Source of the DNA: Phialocephala subalpina
Taxonomy: Eukaryota > Ascomycota > Leotiomycetes > Helotiales > Mollisiaceae
Reading direction: 5' to 3'
Assembly (NCBI GenBank): GCA_900073065.1
Contig: FJOG01000001.1
Span: 3,841,531 to 3,905,530 of the forward strand
DNA: 64,000 nucleotides
Part shown: positions 1 to 9,791 of the stretch, piece after piece
Layout of the letters: each line of letters opens with the position of its first letter
How positions within the stretch are numbered: position 1 is the first letter of the stretch
Program-made: the position numbers and the translations under genes
Notes under the pieces: generated by a model
Databases searched by the model: none
What the model saw: the letters and a program-made list of their open reading frames with translations, nothing else
What the model was told of the DNA's origin: nothing

Positions 1-2
1 AA

Positions 3-3000
3 GCTCCATCTCGACTCCCTATACCAGCAGCGAAAAGACAGAGCGTCTCCTCAAATTCTTCGATACCATCCACCCGGTCTAATTCGCCCTTTGCTTCAAA
101 CGGTATCGCGAACGCAAAGCTACGCAAGCCCGAGCAACGACCTTGGAGCCCGGCAGGCCGTGCGAACACGCCCACCTCCCGCGCAAAGACCCCAACAACA
201 CGTCACTCTTCTCGAGGCAAGACCAGGACCCCCGAAAAATCTACATCAAACAATGCCAGTCTCAAGGCTCACATTGTCGCCCCGCCACCCAAAACGTCCC
301 CACCTCTGCGAAGCTCACGGCCCAGGCAGCCTGTATCTTCCGCAACTACTGCGAATGCGCGATTGAAGACTGCGGAGAGGTCTAATTCCCCACAGCAAGT
401 CAGAACTGGCATGAAAGTTACTCGAAATAATGGGGAGGGCTATGCAGCGCGGGAGCGAAAAATATCTGATGTACCCCTCACGGCTGTGGATTTCGCTGCG
501 CGGAGACAGCAGATTAAAAGGGCATACACGAAGTCGATTCACGAGAGCGAACAGAAGGAGATCCGCGCAGCAAATTTAAGGCGATTGAGCGAACGACATC
601 AGGCGAAGGCTTCGATAGCATCCCAAGAATCCCAGGAGCCCCAAGTTGTCGCCCATGATGTCGAAAAGGATGACGAGCCTGTTCTCGCAGAAGCACAACC
701 GATACTCGAAGCACCAGTCGAGACCAAACCTTCGCCACAACCTCTGCAGATTTCTACATCATTCCCCAGGCCAGAGAGGCAGAGTGTTATAGCACACCGG
801 ATCGATGTAGACCAAGACTCTCCAACACTTGGGATGCCTGGCAGCTTCATCGAGGATGACGAGCCTCCGTCGGCCATTTCGAATGCAACAGGGACCACCG
901 AGATTGAGAACGAACCCCAGACGGAAGCCCCGCGATTGAGTCGATTGCCATCGAAGCCTGATGGTTTCTCTAGCCGCGTTTCGTATGCGGAGGACCTGAT
1001 GAGTCCGGAACAAGCATTCTTTGGTATGCAGAATATGAGCTCGCCTGATGATGAATCGATTCGGATAATGCTTGATGCGACACCTGTGGAGGAACCACCG
1101 CACGAATCGACTCCTACAAACGATGTTTTCGCACGAGATCCCTCACCTCCCGGTGCATACCAGCAATCCCCAGAAGTTGCAGAAGACCAGCCTGTGTTTG
1201 CTTCCACTGTTACAGTAGCGAGCCCCCAGGAATCTGCACCTGTTCATTCGGAACCGAGCTCGCCTCTGGAGTCTTGTGATGAGCAGACTTCGGGCAACGA
1301 GGAGAGCCCAATCGTATCGGAGGAGCCAGCGTATGAAGAGCACCGTGCACCATCTCGGGCCCCTCCTGAGATCTCGTTTCCTGATGAGATCAACTATCAT
1401 GAGTCTGAGGAGACTGCGACCAGGTTACAGCTTCCCATGTTACGCACAGCTTTGGCATCATCTGTCATGATAAGTGGGTTAAGCCAAGACTATCTCAACA
1501 CACCTATCACTGATATTGAGTACGAGAGCTCGGACGGTGGACTTGCAGCACATAGTGGAGGTGATAGCGAGCACTACGATCGCGAGTACTTGGACAGTCC
1601 TCGAGATGACCAGGCTTCAACTCACGACTACCGCACGAGTCATCAATCTGCTTGGACAGACTACTCCGTTGGAACAAATGATGAGTACTCGGAACGAGAA
1701 GATAGCTCCCGACCTGTCACTACATACGAGCTGCAACCCGAACCCGAACCTGAACCTGAGCAAAAGCCACCACCACCACCGAAGGAGCTATCGCCTGTTG
1801 TTCCTCCCAAACCTGAAGGCTACAGCCCACTGCCATCTCCCCGCTTCGCCCCTCAATCATCACAGCTCCCCATTCGGCATCAACTTCCTCCTTTGTCGAC
1901 TGGAGAAGGCCTTGGCCTTGGATTTTCTGATCAGTCACAGGATTTCGGTACAGCTACGATCCCCCTCTGGCCAGCCTATTCTCCCCCTCCAGTACCACCG
2001 CAAGATGAAGCACCCGCACCCCCGAGTCGGACACCTCCCCCACCGACTGTGTCGAGTATGCGACCAGAATCTAGCTTGTACCAGTCTAGTCAGTATGAAA
2101 CTGGTCGGCACCCGGAATCAAGGCGTGCTAGTGACGATCTATATTCCCCTCGGGGCTCTCTGTCAACGCCCAGATCCAGTACTCAGATTTCGTTCGATGA
2201 TGCAGCCAATGAAGCAAAATCGAAGAATGTGCCGGAGTCATCGCTGGAGACCGAAGAGGAAAGGCAAGCCGCTGAAAAGACAAGAAAGCGCTTGTATCAG
2301 AGGAAGATGGTCATTAAGGAGCTGATTGAAACAGAGTCGGTATATTTGAAGGATATGAATGTTGTTGAGGAGATTTACAAAGGCACTGCGGAGGCTTGTC
2401 CCAAACTCGATCACACTGATGTTAAAACAATTTTCCGAAATACCGCCGACATCATCTCCTTCTCGACGAAGTTCTTGGAAGAACTCAAAGCTGGGGCATC
2501 GAGCATCTACTCTCCGCGTTCACGTGCAAGACAAAGCAAGGCCGTCTCTGCAGCGGCTGTTTCATCTTCAGCATCGCCAACGTCTACAGACAGATTCTCT
2601 GTTGCTGCAACCCTGACCACGGATGAGACTGATGAGGAGAAGGACAGGAAGACATTCATTGGTGCCAACTTCAGCAAGCATTTGAAAAAGATGCAGCAGA
2701 TCTACACCGACTACCTGAAGCACAGCGAAATTGCTAGTTCTCGCCTGGCCGTACTGCAGCAAGATGCCGCAGTTCAAGTCTGGTTGAGTGAATGCAATCT
2801 CGTCGCCAAGGACCTCACCAAAGCATGGGATCTCGATGCGCTATTGGTAAAACCTGTTCAACGCATCACTCGCTACCAGCTTCTCCTCAAGGAACTCGCA
2901 GAGAGTACTCTTCTTGATCACCCCGACTACAGAGCTTTGTGCACAGCACGAGAAGAGCTATCGGTTTTGCTGCAAGGTATCGACGAGATGAAGAAGCGCA

Positions 3001-4628
3001 TTCACATGGTCGGTCAAATTGTCGGGCGAAAGCGCAAAGAGTCAGATGTTCGATCCAATCTTGCCAAGGCATTTGGTAGAAGGGCAGAAAAGCTCCAGTC
3101 AAGTGCAAATCGGCCTCCAGAAGACGAAGAGTATCAGAAGATGCACAACACATTTGGTGTGGAATTCTTGCGGCTCCAAGTTGTCCTCCGAGATGTTGAG
3201 GATTATGCTCGTCACCAAAGGGAATATGTCAGCAAGACTCTGCAGTACTTCTCATCTATGGAATTGATCATGCGGATGCAGCAATCCAGCAAGCCGGAAA
3301 TTGAAAGCAAGTGGGTTCGCTTCAACTTGTCCATGCGAGACATGGGGACCATTGCTATTGATGATCATGTTGGCGCCATTCAGAGGGAGGTCATTGAACC
3401 TCTGGAGAAAGTCATCACGATGTACACCCAACCTGGGCTTGCAATGAAGAAACGCAACAAGCGCCGTCTTGATTATGAGAAATCACTCAACTACAAGTCG
3501 TCAGGCAAGAAGATTGACGACAAGTTGGCCGAGCAGGTCGCGCAATATGAGGCCTTGAACGAAACCTTGAAGATCGAGCTGCCGAAACTCTCGGCCCTGA
3601 CCAAGACTCTTGGCCGTCTTTGTCAGATTCGTCTTCTCTTTCTCAAGACCGAATGGTATGGCATTTGGCAGATGAAGTTGAGCGGAGCTCTCGAGGCCAA
3701 TCAGTTTCCGAACGACGTCAGTGATATTCTGGATCATTTCCACCGAGACTTCCCCTACACTGATACGTCATTGAAGGAGCTGGGGATTATCAATGGCTCA
3801 TTTGGCAATGGTGGGACGACTCGAGGTTCTCAATCAACTCAAGATGATGAATCGCAAAGAAAAGCCCGCCCTTCCAACCTTTCAAGCCGGTCTCGCGGGT
3901 TGTCTATCAATAGCGACAAGTCTCCAAGCCTTCCAACTCCCGAATTTGCCAAGCGACACAGCGGGCAGTTCACATTCTCTCCGATCTTGTCGAATGGTCC
4001 TGGTCTTCCTCAACCTCAATTCGCCTACTCGAACATGCCATACTCGACAGGCCATTCTCGAGCAGGCTCTGGATCCCCTGCTACTCCAGATACCGCCTCA
4101 AGCTCGCGTCCTCACCATACACCTCTAGGAAGACCCAGCACATCACGAAGTCACACTTCTGATACTGGGATGACCAGAGGCAATAGTGACTACAACACTC
4201 CCCATCGACGAGAATCTGGCTCAACATACAATTCCCATTACGAAGGCGGGCCGCCAAATGCCAGACCATATTCAGGGTTGTTCCATTCTGCGATGCCAAT
4301 GGAGGATGAGAGCCAGAGATCATCGAGAGCATCATCTCGCGATCGAAATATGTCTGGTGGCTACAATGTTTTGTATCTTGCTGCGAGCTTGTTCGAATTC
4401 AATATCAGTGCCACGAAGTCTGAGGCTGGGTACCCGTACTTGACGTATCAAGCTGGTGAAGTATGTTACTCCCTTCCACCATTTCTCAATCTCGTGCTAA
4501 CCACTCTGCAGATCTTCGATGTTATCGGAGAAAAAGGCGAGCTGTGGCTTGCAAAGAACCAAGACGACCCCTCCGACGAAGTTGGCTGGATCTGGTCCAA
4601 ACATTTTGCGCGCCTCGCTGCCGACTAA
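3..4628 (+). CDS. RhoGEF with DH, BAR and SH3 domains, 5' partial
   Basis: Predicted guanine-nucleotide exchange factor for a Rho-family GTPase (Cdc42 or Rho), acting at the membrane in polarity or septation. The frame is open with no stop from base 3, so the gene starts left of the window; the Ser/Pro/Arg-rich stretch before base 363 has the same composition as the region after it. Order: long disordered acidic and proline-rich N-terminus; DH domain at about 2300-2985 (RKMVIKELIETE, then KPVQRITRYQLLLKE); BAR-type helical region at about 3080-3780; Ser-rich linker; C-terminal SH3 at about 4370-4625. An intron at 4461-4511 (GTATGT...CTAAC...CAG) is 51 bp, in frame and stop-free; removing it joins AGE to IFDVIGEKGELW and restores the SH3 core. 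The architecture resembles Tuba/DNMBP-like and yeast Gef1-like proteins. The family call is firm; the GTPase target is unknown. Confidence 0.9.
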   Translation, partial: APSRLPIPAAKRQSVSSNSSIPSTRSNSPFASNGIANAKLRKPEQRPWSPAGRANTPTSRAKTPTTRHSSRGKTRTPEKSTSNNASLKAHIVAPPPKTSPPLRSSRPRQPVSSATTANARLKTAERSNSPQQVRTGMKVTRNNGEGYAARERKISDVPLTAVDFAARRQQIKRAYTKSIHESEQKEIRAANLRRLSERHQAKASIASQESQEPQVVAHDVEKDDEPVLAEAQPILEAPVETKPSPQPLQISTSFPRPERQSVIAHRIDVDQDSPTLGMPGSFIEDDEPPSAISNATGTTEIENEPQTEAPRLSRLPSKPDGFSSRVSYAEDLMSPEQAFFGMQNMSSPDDESIRIMLDATPVEEPPHESTPTNDVFARDPSPPGAYQQSPEVAEDQPVFASTVTVASPQESAPVHSEPSSPLESCDEQTSGNEESPIVSEEPAYEEHRAPSRAPPEISFPDEINYHESEETATRLQLPMLRTALASSVMISGLSQDYLNTPITDIEYESSDGGLAAHSGGDSEHYDREYLDSPRDDQASTHDYRTSHQSAWTDYSVGTNDEYSEREDSSRPVTTYELQPEPEPEPEQKPPPPPKELSPVVPPKPEGYSPLPSPRFAPQSSQLPIRHQLPPLSTGEGLGLGFSDQSQDFGTATIPLWPAYSPPPVPPQDEAPAPPSRTPPPPTVSSMRPESSLYQSSQYETGRHPESRRASDDLYSPRGSLSTPRSSTQISFDDAANEAKSKNVPESSLETEEERQAAEKTRKRLYQRKMVIKELIETESVYLKDMNVVEEIYKGTAEACPKLDHTDVKTIFRNTADIISFSTKFLEELKAGASSIYSPRSRARQSKAVSAAAVSSSASPTSTDRFSVAATLTTDETDEEKDRKTFIGANFSKHLKKMQQIYTDYLKHSEIASSRLAVLQQDAAVQVWLSECNLVAKDLTKAWDLDALLVKPVQRITRYQLLLKELAESTLLDHPDYRALCTAREELSVLLQGIDEMKKRIHMVGQIVGRKRKESDVRSNLAKAFGRRAEKLQSSANRPPEDEEYQKMHNTFGVEFLRLQVVLRDVEDYARHQREYVSKTLQYFSSMELIMRMQQSSKPEIESKWVRFNLSMRDMGTIAIDDHVGAIQREVIEPLEKVITMYTQPGLAMKKRNKRRLDYEKSLNYKSSGKKIDDKLAEQVAQYEALNETLKIELPKLSALTKTLGRLCQIRLLFLKTEWYGIWQMKLSGALEANQFPNDVSDILDHFHRDFPYTDTSLKELGIINGSFGNGGTTRGSQSTQDDESQRKARPSNLSSRSRGLSINSDKSPSLPTPEFAKRHSGQFTFSPILSNGPGLPQPQFAYSNMPYSTGHSRAGSGSPATPDTASSSRPHHTPLGRPSTSRSHTSDTGMTRGNSDYNTPHRRESGSTYNSHYEGGPPNARPYSGLFHSAMPMEDESQRSSRASSRDRNMSGGYNVLYLAASLFEFNISATKSEAGYPYLTYQAGEVCYSLPPFLNLVLTTLQIFDVIGEKGELWLAKNQDDPSDEVGWIWSKHFARLAAD

Positions 4629-5326
4629 AAGTCCCATATATGTGCTCTTCTGTAATAATGGCGTTTCGAAAAATTACGGATATGATTTCGAAAGGCGGAG
4701 TTAGTAATAGGGCATGTCATCGGATGATGACGCGGTCTGGATGATACAGCACATGGAACGGGGAAAGAAGGCAGGGCGTTTTGTGGAGTTTTCATTTCTT
4801 GTTTTCAGCCATCAAGCAGGTGCTTGATGAGCGTTTTCAGCTACGGACGGCATTTGAGAGGTTTCGTCTGTTACTTCGACTGGTACTTTCTGTTCTTATT
4901 CTTCGGCATTTATTTGTCTGTGTACCACATTTGGGGCGTGAAGGGGGGAAAGTGATGAGCAATGAAGGGTTGTATTTACAGAGACGATGGGATGATGGAT
5001 CTTCTTTCTCGGCAAGAGAAGGGCAGTTCGAGGTGGTAATTTTTCGGCCACCGAGATGAACATTATGTGGGAGTTGGACAGTGCTGAGCTGTTGTGAATG
5101 CTGATACATGCATGGATGCGGGTAGAGCAATGATGGAGATCAAGAGAAAATCTTCAAAAATATCAAGCTTCTCCTTGCCATGGATGTGATCGTGACCAAC
5201 TTTGTGTTTTGTTTTCCTTGCCGCGTCAAAACACAATTTTCATCGTCGAACAAGACAACATGGCAAGCGTCGTACTCCAAAGTCCCAGAAAATCCCGACT
5301 TTTCACTTCTTGCACTATAACCTTTC
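4629..5326. other. Intergenic region between two convergent genes
   Basis: It should hold the 3' UTRs of the RhoGEF (+) and the amidohydrolase (-). I see no RNA gene, repeat or credible ORF in it. Confidence 0.6.
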
Positions 5327-6655
5327 TTACTCGATCTTTGGCTCCTCTGGCAGCGCATCCTGGGGAAGTTTCGACCATCTGCTATGAAATATCCTCCCGT
5401 CCTTTATGACTGCCAGCATATGCGTCTCAGGCTTGTCGAAGATGGAGATATCATGCAGAGGGTTCTCGTTCAGAATCAACAAGTCGGCTGCGAACCCCTC
5501 CTTGACCTGGCCCAAGAAATCACTCAACCCTGCCCTCCTTGCTGGATTGATCGTTGCGCTTTGAAGGACCGCTTTTTTGCTCAAGACCTGTGCTCGCAAG
5601 GCGAACTCTTTGGTCTGAACAACCCCCATGGGACCGAGAAGATCAGTGCCGAAACAGATCGTCACTCCTGCATCAGATGCGATCTGAAGAGACCGCAACC
5701 CGAGCTTTAACACTTGCTCATTCTTGGTCTCAGACTCGATTGGCAAGAATCCAGGAAATTCAGGAGAGGCCATCGCTGAGTATGTGATGAGTGTAGGAGT
5801 GAGGAACACGTCTCTTTCGGCCATGTACCTCGCCGTTTCGGCATCGATAAAGTTCCCATGCTCGATGCCGCTCACACCATTGTCGACCGCATGTCGTATC
5901 GACCTCGGTGTGTATGCATGAGCTGTCACATACGTGTTGGCATTCCTCGCAACCTCGGTGATGGCTCTCACTTCCTCTCCTGTGAACTGCACATTCTCAA
6001 GCTTATCAGTCGGACTCGCAACCCCACCTCCAGACATGATCTTGATGAAATCTGCACCAGTCCTCAACTCTTCTCTTGCAGCTTTGATGCAAGCTGGTAC
6101 ACCATCACATACCCATCCTAGCGCAACCGGTCCGCAACACTCGGAATGATTATGTGGACCGCGAGAATCTCCATGTCCTCCTGTTTGCGAGAGCGCATGG
6201 CCAGCAATGAAAAGTCGAGGTCCTTGGATCACGCCGTCCTCGATCGCTTGCTTCAACGCCAAAGTCGCACCACCACAATCCCGTACACTGGTAAATCCTC
6301 GACGAAGCATCTGTTGACATACGAATGGCTGCCTGCTCATCACAACCTCGTTATCCAATTGGTACATTCCTCCTAGCGTTCCCTCACCTGGGACAGCCCA
6401 GAGATGGACGTGATTGTCGAAGAGGCCGGGACATAGATATTTTCCTTTCAAGTCGATGGTGGTTTCATTCGAGGATTGAATGATGTAGTATTCATCTTCT
6501 GTTATGGAGACGGATTGGATGATTCCACCTGAGATTTTGACGGTCCGATTGGGGAGGATGGTGCCGTTGACCGTGTCGACGAGGCGAGCATTTTTGAAGA
6601 CGTATGTCCTTTGTGGTCCGGGCTTCCAGGGCTTGATGAGGCGTTCTGAAGTCAT
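5327..6655 (-). CDS. Metal-dependent amidohydrolase, ochratoxinase/Xaa-Pro dipeptidase-like
   Basis: Single-exon gene for 442 residues, starting at ATG 6655. It has the full metal-site set of the amidohydrolase superfamily: H82-V-H84 in PGLFDNHVH, a lysine at about 205 in GADFIKIMSGGG (the usual carbamylated ligand), H246 in TAHAY, H266 in IEHGNF and D338 in FGTDLLG. This layout fits the binuclear imidazolonepropionase/prolidase-like group that includes the Aspergillus ochratoxinase. It would hydrolyse an amide or peptide-like bond. I see no clear signal peptide (MTSERLIKPW start), so it is probably intracellular. The substrate cannot be read from sequence. Upstream lies a 1 kb divergent promoter shared with the Pth11-like gene. 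Confidence 0.88.
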   Translation of the reverse strand: MTSERLIKPWKPGPQRTYVFKNARLVDTVNGTILPNRTVKISGGIIQSVSITEDEYYIIQSSNETTIDLKGKYLCPGLFDNHVHLWAVPGEGTLGGMYQLDNEVVMSRQPFVCQQMLRRGFTSVRDCGGATLALKQAIEDGVIQGPRLFIAGHALSQTGGHGDSRGPHNHSECCGPVALGWVCDGVPACIKAAREELRTGADFIKIMSGGGVASPTDKLENVQFTGEEVRAITEVARNANTYVTAHAYTPRSIRHAVDNGVSGIEHGNFIDAETARYMAERDVFLTPTLITYSAMASPEFPGFLPIESETKNEQVLKLGLRSLQIASDAGVTICFGTDLLGPMGVVQTKEFALRAQVLSKKAVLQSATINPARRAGLSDFLGQVKEGFAADLLILNENPLHDISIFDKPETHMLAVIKDGRIFHSRWSKLPQDALPEEPKIE

Positions 6656-7711
6656 GTTGGAGTGATGGGATATGTTTGAGAGTCACGTTGAACTTTGTTG
6701 AATGGATGTCAGAAGCGAGCCTCAAACGGTGGGGGAACGTCAACGAAGTCCGGATGGGGTAAGTGCTCATTGGTTCCCCACCCGAGGAAAGCGCCACGGC
6801 CAATTCGGGATCGACGTCAAGATAAGCCACGGAAAACCCCCTCTTCTCCTTCGTAACAATCCATTTGATCGCACTCTCCATCAGAGAAAAAAAAGTGCTG
6901 ATTTGTGCACGGGCGCAAAACCGACAAAACCTCAAAATTATCAACACCTAATTGATTATTCTTTTAAGAATACTCAATGCGCATATACTGTCAAGATTGC
7001 CTTAGAATTAGAGCGTGGGAAGTCGAGAAAAGAGGTGTTAAGTACTTTGAGATTTTGGTGTTCTCACGTACCAAAATCGGCAAGTTTTTTCTCCCATGGA
7101 GAGATCGCACTCACGCAGGCAATCTGAGTTCGACCATGGTCTTTATGACATGCTTGGCTCAGATAAGCTGCAATGATCGTCTGATGATGATGCATTTTGG
7201 TGACTGCCGGAATATTAACATTTCCCAGATCGGCTTCAGCCCAGGTCTGTGCACCCTATTTCCGACCCTATTCCTGCAAGTGGACGGTCGAAAGGGGCTT
7301 TTGAAAGAACACACGGCACCAAAAGACGAATACGCGGCCTCCTGATTATGTCCCGAGTCATGAAATGAAGTACGATTGGTGCTTTTCCCGCACCAGGAAC
7401 TTGAATCCTTGAATTGAGGTGCCAGATTGGATGGAGATGGGAAAGAACTTTTGCGGGGAAGAAACTCGGATCGGCTACTCCTCCCCATTTGTCTCGGCAA
7501 GGTGCTCTAATCATCCAATATCCGTGCGAGAGTCTGTCTTCTCTATTGAAAGGCGGCTGGAGTCGTTGGTGGCGGCGCCCTTTCATCAAAAAGGGGCTTC
7601 TCAAACATGCCTTTTAGCTACAAAACTAATGCATCGGCAAATGTGCGGACGTTATGAAAGGTAGACGCCTTCACGAAATTTTAATCCTTTAGGATTCAAT
7701 CGCTCCAAAGC
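6656..7711. other. Divergent intergenic region
   Basis: About 1.05 kb between the amidohydrolase (-) and the Pth11-like gene (+). It should hold both promoters. Short open frames here lack familiar domains or splice-consistent continuation. No RNA gene seen. Confidence 0.5.
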
Positions 7712-9136
7712 ATGTCTTCCGTATCGCGAGGCTCGACAGCTATTATTTCCAGCGTTGTCTTTACGTCATTGGCAGCATGCCTTGTTCTAGCACGACTTAT
7801 CGCAAGGCTTACTATCTTAAAGGTTGCAGGTCGTGATGAATTGGCAATTACAATATCACTGGTGAGTCGCGACCAGACATTTACTCTAGATGTGCTCCAC
7901 TCCCCTTGCGCCCAGGGGCGAGGCGTCTTCATGTCTGGTAAGTTTTAACTTCGTGGAGAGAAAGACTGATTTATTACTAGCTTTCCTCAATTGGGTTCAC
8001 GATTTTGGTCTGTGAACGTAAGATTCCCGACCTCTGGGGCTCGGAACTTGTCGATTGATCCATTTATCTAGAGGTGAAGTGCGGGTTAGGAAAGCATACC
8101 TCAACAGTTAGTCTGTATGATCTTGAGCAGGTACGGAGGGTAAGCATATAACCTTCAACAGGAATTTCGAAGAGAGTCTAATATAAATCAGTACCTGTGG
8201 GGGAGTATCCTCTGTTACAACATTTCCCTTACCTTGACAAAGATTTCCATCGTCTTGCAATACTTGCGCGTCTTTGTTGGGCCACGGATTCGTTATGCTT
8301 GTTGGTCTACAATCGGGTTTATTATAATCTACGGCATTTGGACGATCGTTAGCGCCATCTTCACCTGTGTACCGGTCGCGGCATTCTGGGACATGAATAT
8401 TCATGGCCGTTGTATCCCCCATAAGTTCTTATGGTTCTTCAACGCTGCGGTGAATATTGTTACAGATCTGACCATTCTCATTCTTCCGATGCCGGTGCTT
8501 TCTACTCTAAGATTACCTCTCAAACAGAAGGTTGGATTGATGCTTATCTTCGCCTTGGGTGGATTGTAGGTCCTTTGGTCGCGTCTCTATGATATGAAGC
8601 TGTACTGATTTCTTCTACAGCGTTTGTCTTGTGAGCATTCTGCGGCTTCATAGCCTGTACATTGTATCGATATCCGAGGACACCACCTGTAAGGCTAAGT
8701 CTTAAATCCTAGGGCAAGTATCTTATTTACTGGGAACTTAGGGGCCAATACCGAAGCGGCAATCTGGTCAAGCATCGAAATCAACACCGGCATAGTTTGC
8801 GCATCGCTCCCTACAATAAAACCTGTCATCTCATGGATCTTCCCGCGCTTGCTTTCTTCCAACAGGACCGCCCAACCTACGTTCATCACTAACGGTAGCC
8901 ACTCACAAAATCAATTTGGGCGAACCCCTGTTGAACTCGTAGACTTTGGGACAACTCCCAAAACTATTTCGAAGGTGGAGGTGTCTGATAACAGTGACAG
9001 TGTAACCAGGGATGGAAGTCTGCAAGGAAGGCGCCTTGCAGATGATGATAGCAAAGGTATCTTGATTACGACATCTGTAGCGCAAGATGTGGAAAGTAAG
9101 AGTGAGATGGGGAGTGAGAAGGACTTAGTCTACTAG
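7712..9136 (+). CDS. Pth11-like rhodopsin-domain integral membrane protein
   Basis: I model seven exons: 7712-7861, 7916-7937, 7981-8007, 8072-8130, 8192-8565, 8621-8688 and 8742-9136. All introns are GT-AG, and the sum is 1095 bases, or 364 residues plus stop. Spliced motifs are those of the fungal rhodopsin-domain/Pth11-like family: GLGKHTSTVSLYDLEQYLW, NISLTLTKISIVLQYLR, the loop CVPVAAFWD, TDLTILILPMPVLSTL, SISEDTTW, then AAIWSSIEINTGIVCASLP near the seventh helix. A polar 90-residue cytoplasmic tail follows. Members are receptor-like proteins of the plasma membrane, some used in host or surface sensing; the ligand here is unknown. The two short exons 7916-7937 and 7981-8007 and the 43 bp intron between them are the least certain part. 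Confidence 0.87.
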
Positions 9137-9139
9137 GTG

Positions 9140-9690
9140 TGAGCTGCTGGTATTTTGGGGAGGCATTTTGAACTTTTCGAGAAGCATGTGATCCTCTTGA
9201 TCCGTGCGAAGCCTCTATTTTATAGGCCTTCTCCATAACCTTCTTCTCTCCTGAGAGTGTTCTTCTTGAGTATACAATTGTTGCTACATGCGATTGTGCA
9301 TCCGGATTCCCTGCCGCAGTATCAACCCTGTAAACGTCCTTCAACCCCACACTCCCTCCCCATCTCCGGCACATCTGTCAAGGCAAGCTAATCCACCGCT
9401 CCATCCTCAACTCTCTCCGACGCCGTAAAGCCCACGCTAGCATTGGCAGGTGCTTTAATATCCCCCACATTCTTACAGAATAATTTCTCGTCTACAGTAT
9501 TCAAATAGGAAATCGGTGTTCCACTAGAAGCGAAGAAATGGAATCCTAATATCGGGAAGGAGCAAAAGCCCGGGATGCTCAAAGGCGTGTTTGGAACCAA
9601 GCCATTGGCGACAACAGAGTACTTCGGGCTCCTGGTAGGAAGGTAGGATGTTGTGCAAGACAGGAATAACTTGATTAGTTGGATGCATCA
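9140..9690 (-). pseudogene. DUF3455 family relic (secreted 'malate dehydrogenase'-annotated fungal family)
   Basis: Reading leftward on the minus strand the pieces LGFHFFASSGTP, CKNVGDIKAPANA and GAVD, then a stop, then a frame change, then LKDVYRVDTAAGNP match the order of DUF3455 proteins (GHHFF..GTP, GDI.AP, VDWL.L, VYRV.T.GG.P). The stop is a TAG at 9390-9388 where the family has Trp (TGG), and LALTDVP continues directly after it in the same frame. A further shift separates that from VYRVDTAAGNP. The N-terminal third and signal peptide were not found. It is broken by at least one nonsense and one frameshift lesion and is probably not functional. Confidence 0.62.
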
Positions 9691-9791
9691 TCATACTATG
9701 CTTGCGCCTACTTAAGACCACTTTCTGACAAATACAACACGTATTTGGAATAGAAGCATGCCTGATATATAGATTTCAGGGTCCTTGACAA

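Noticed and set aside
599..1207. 202-codon minus-strand frame
   Set aside because: Serine-rich antisense of the low-complexity RhoGEF N-terminus, no independent support.
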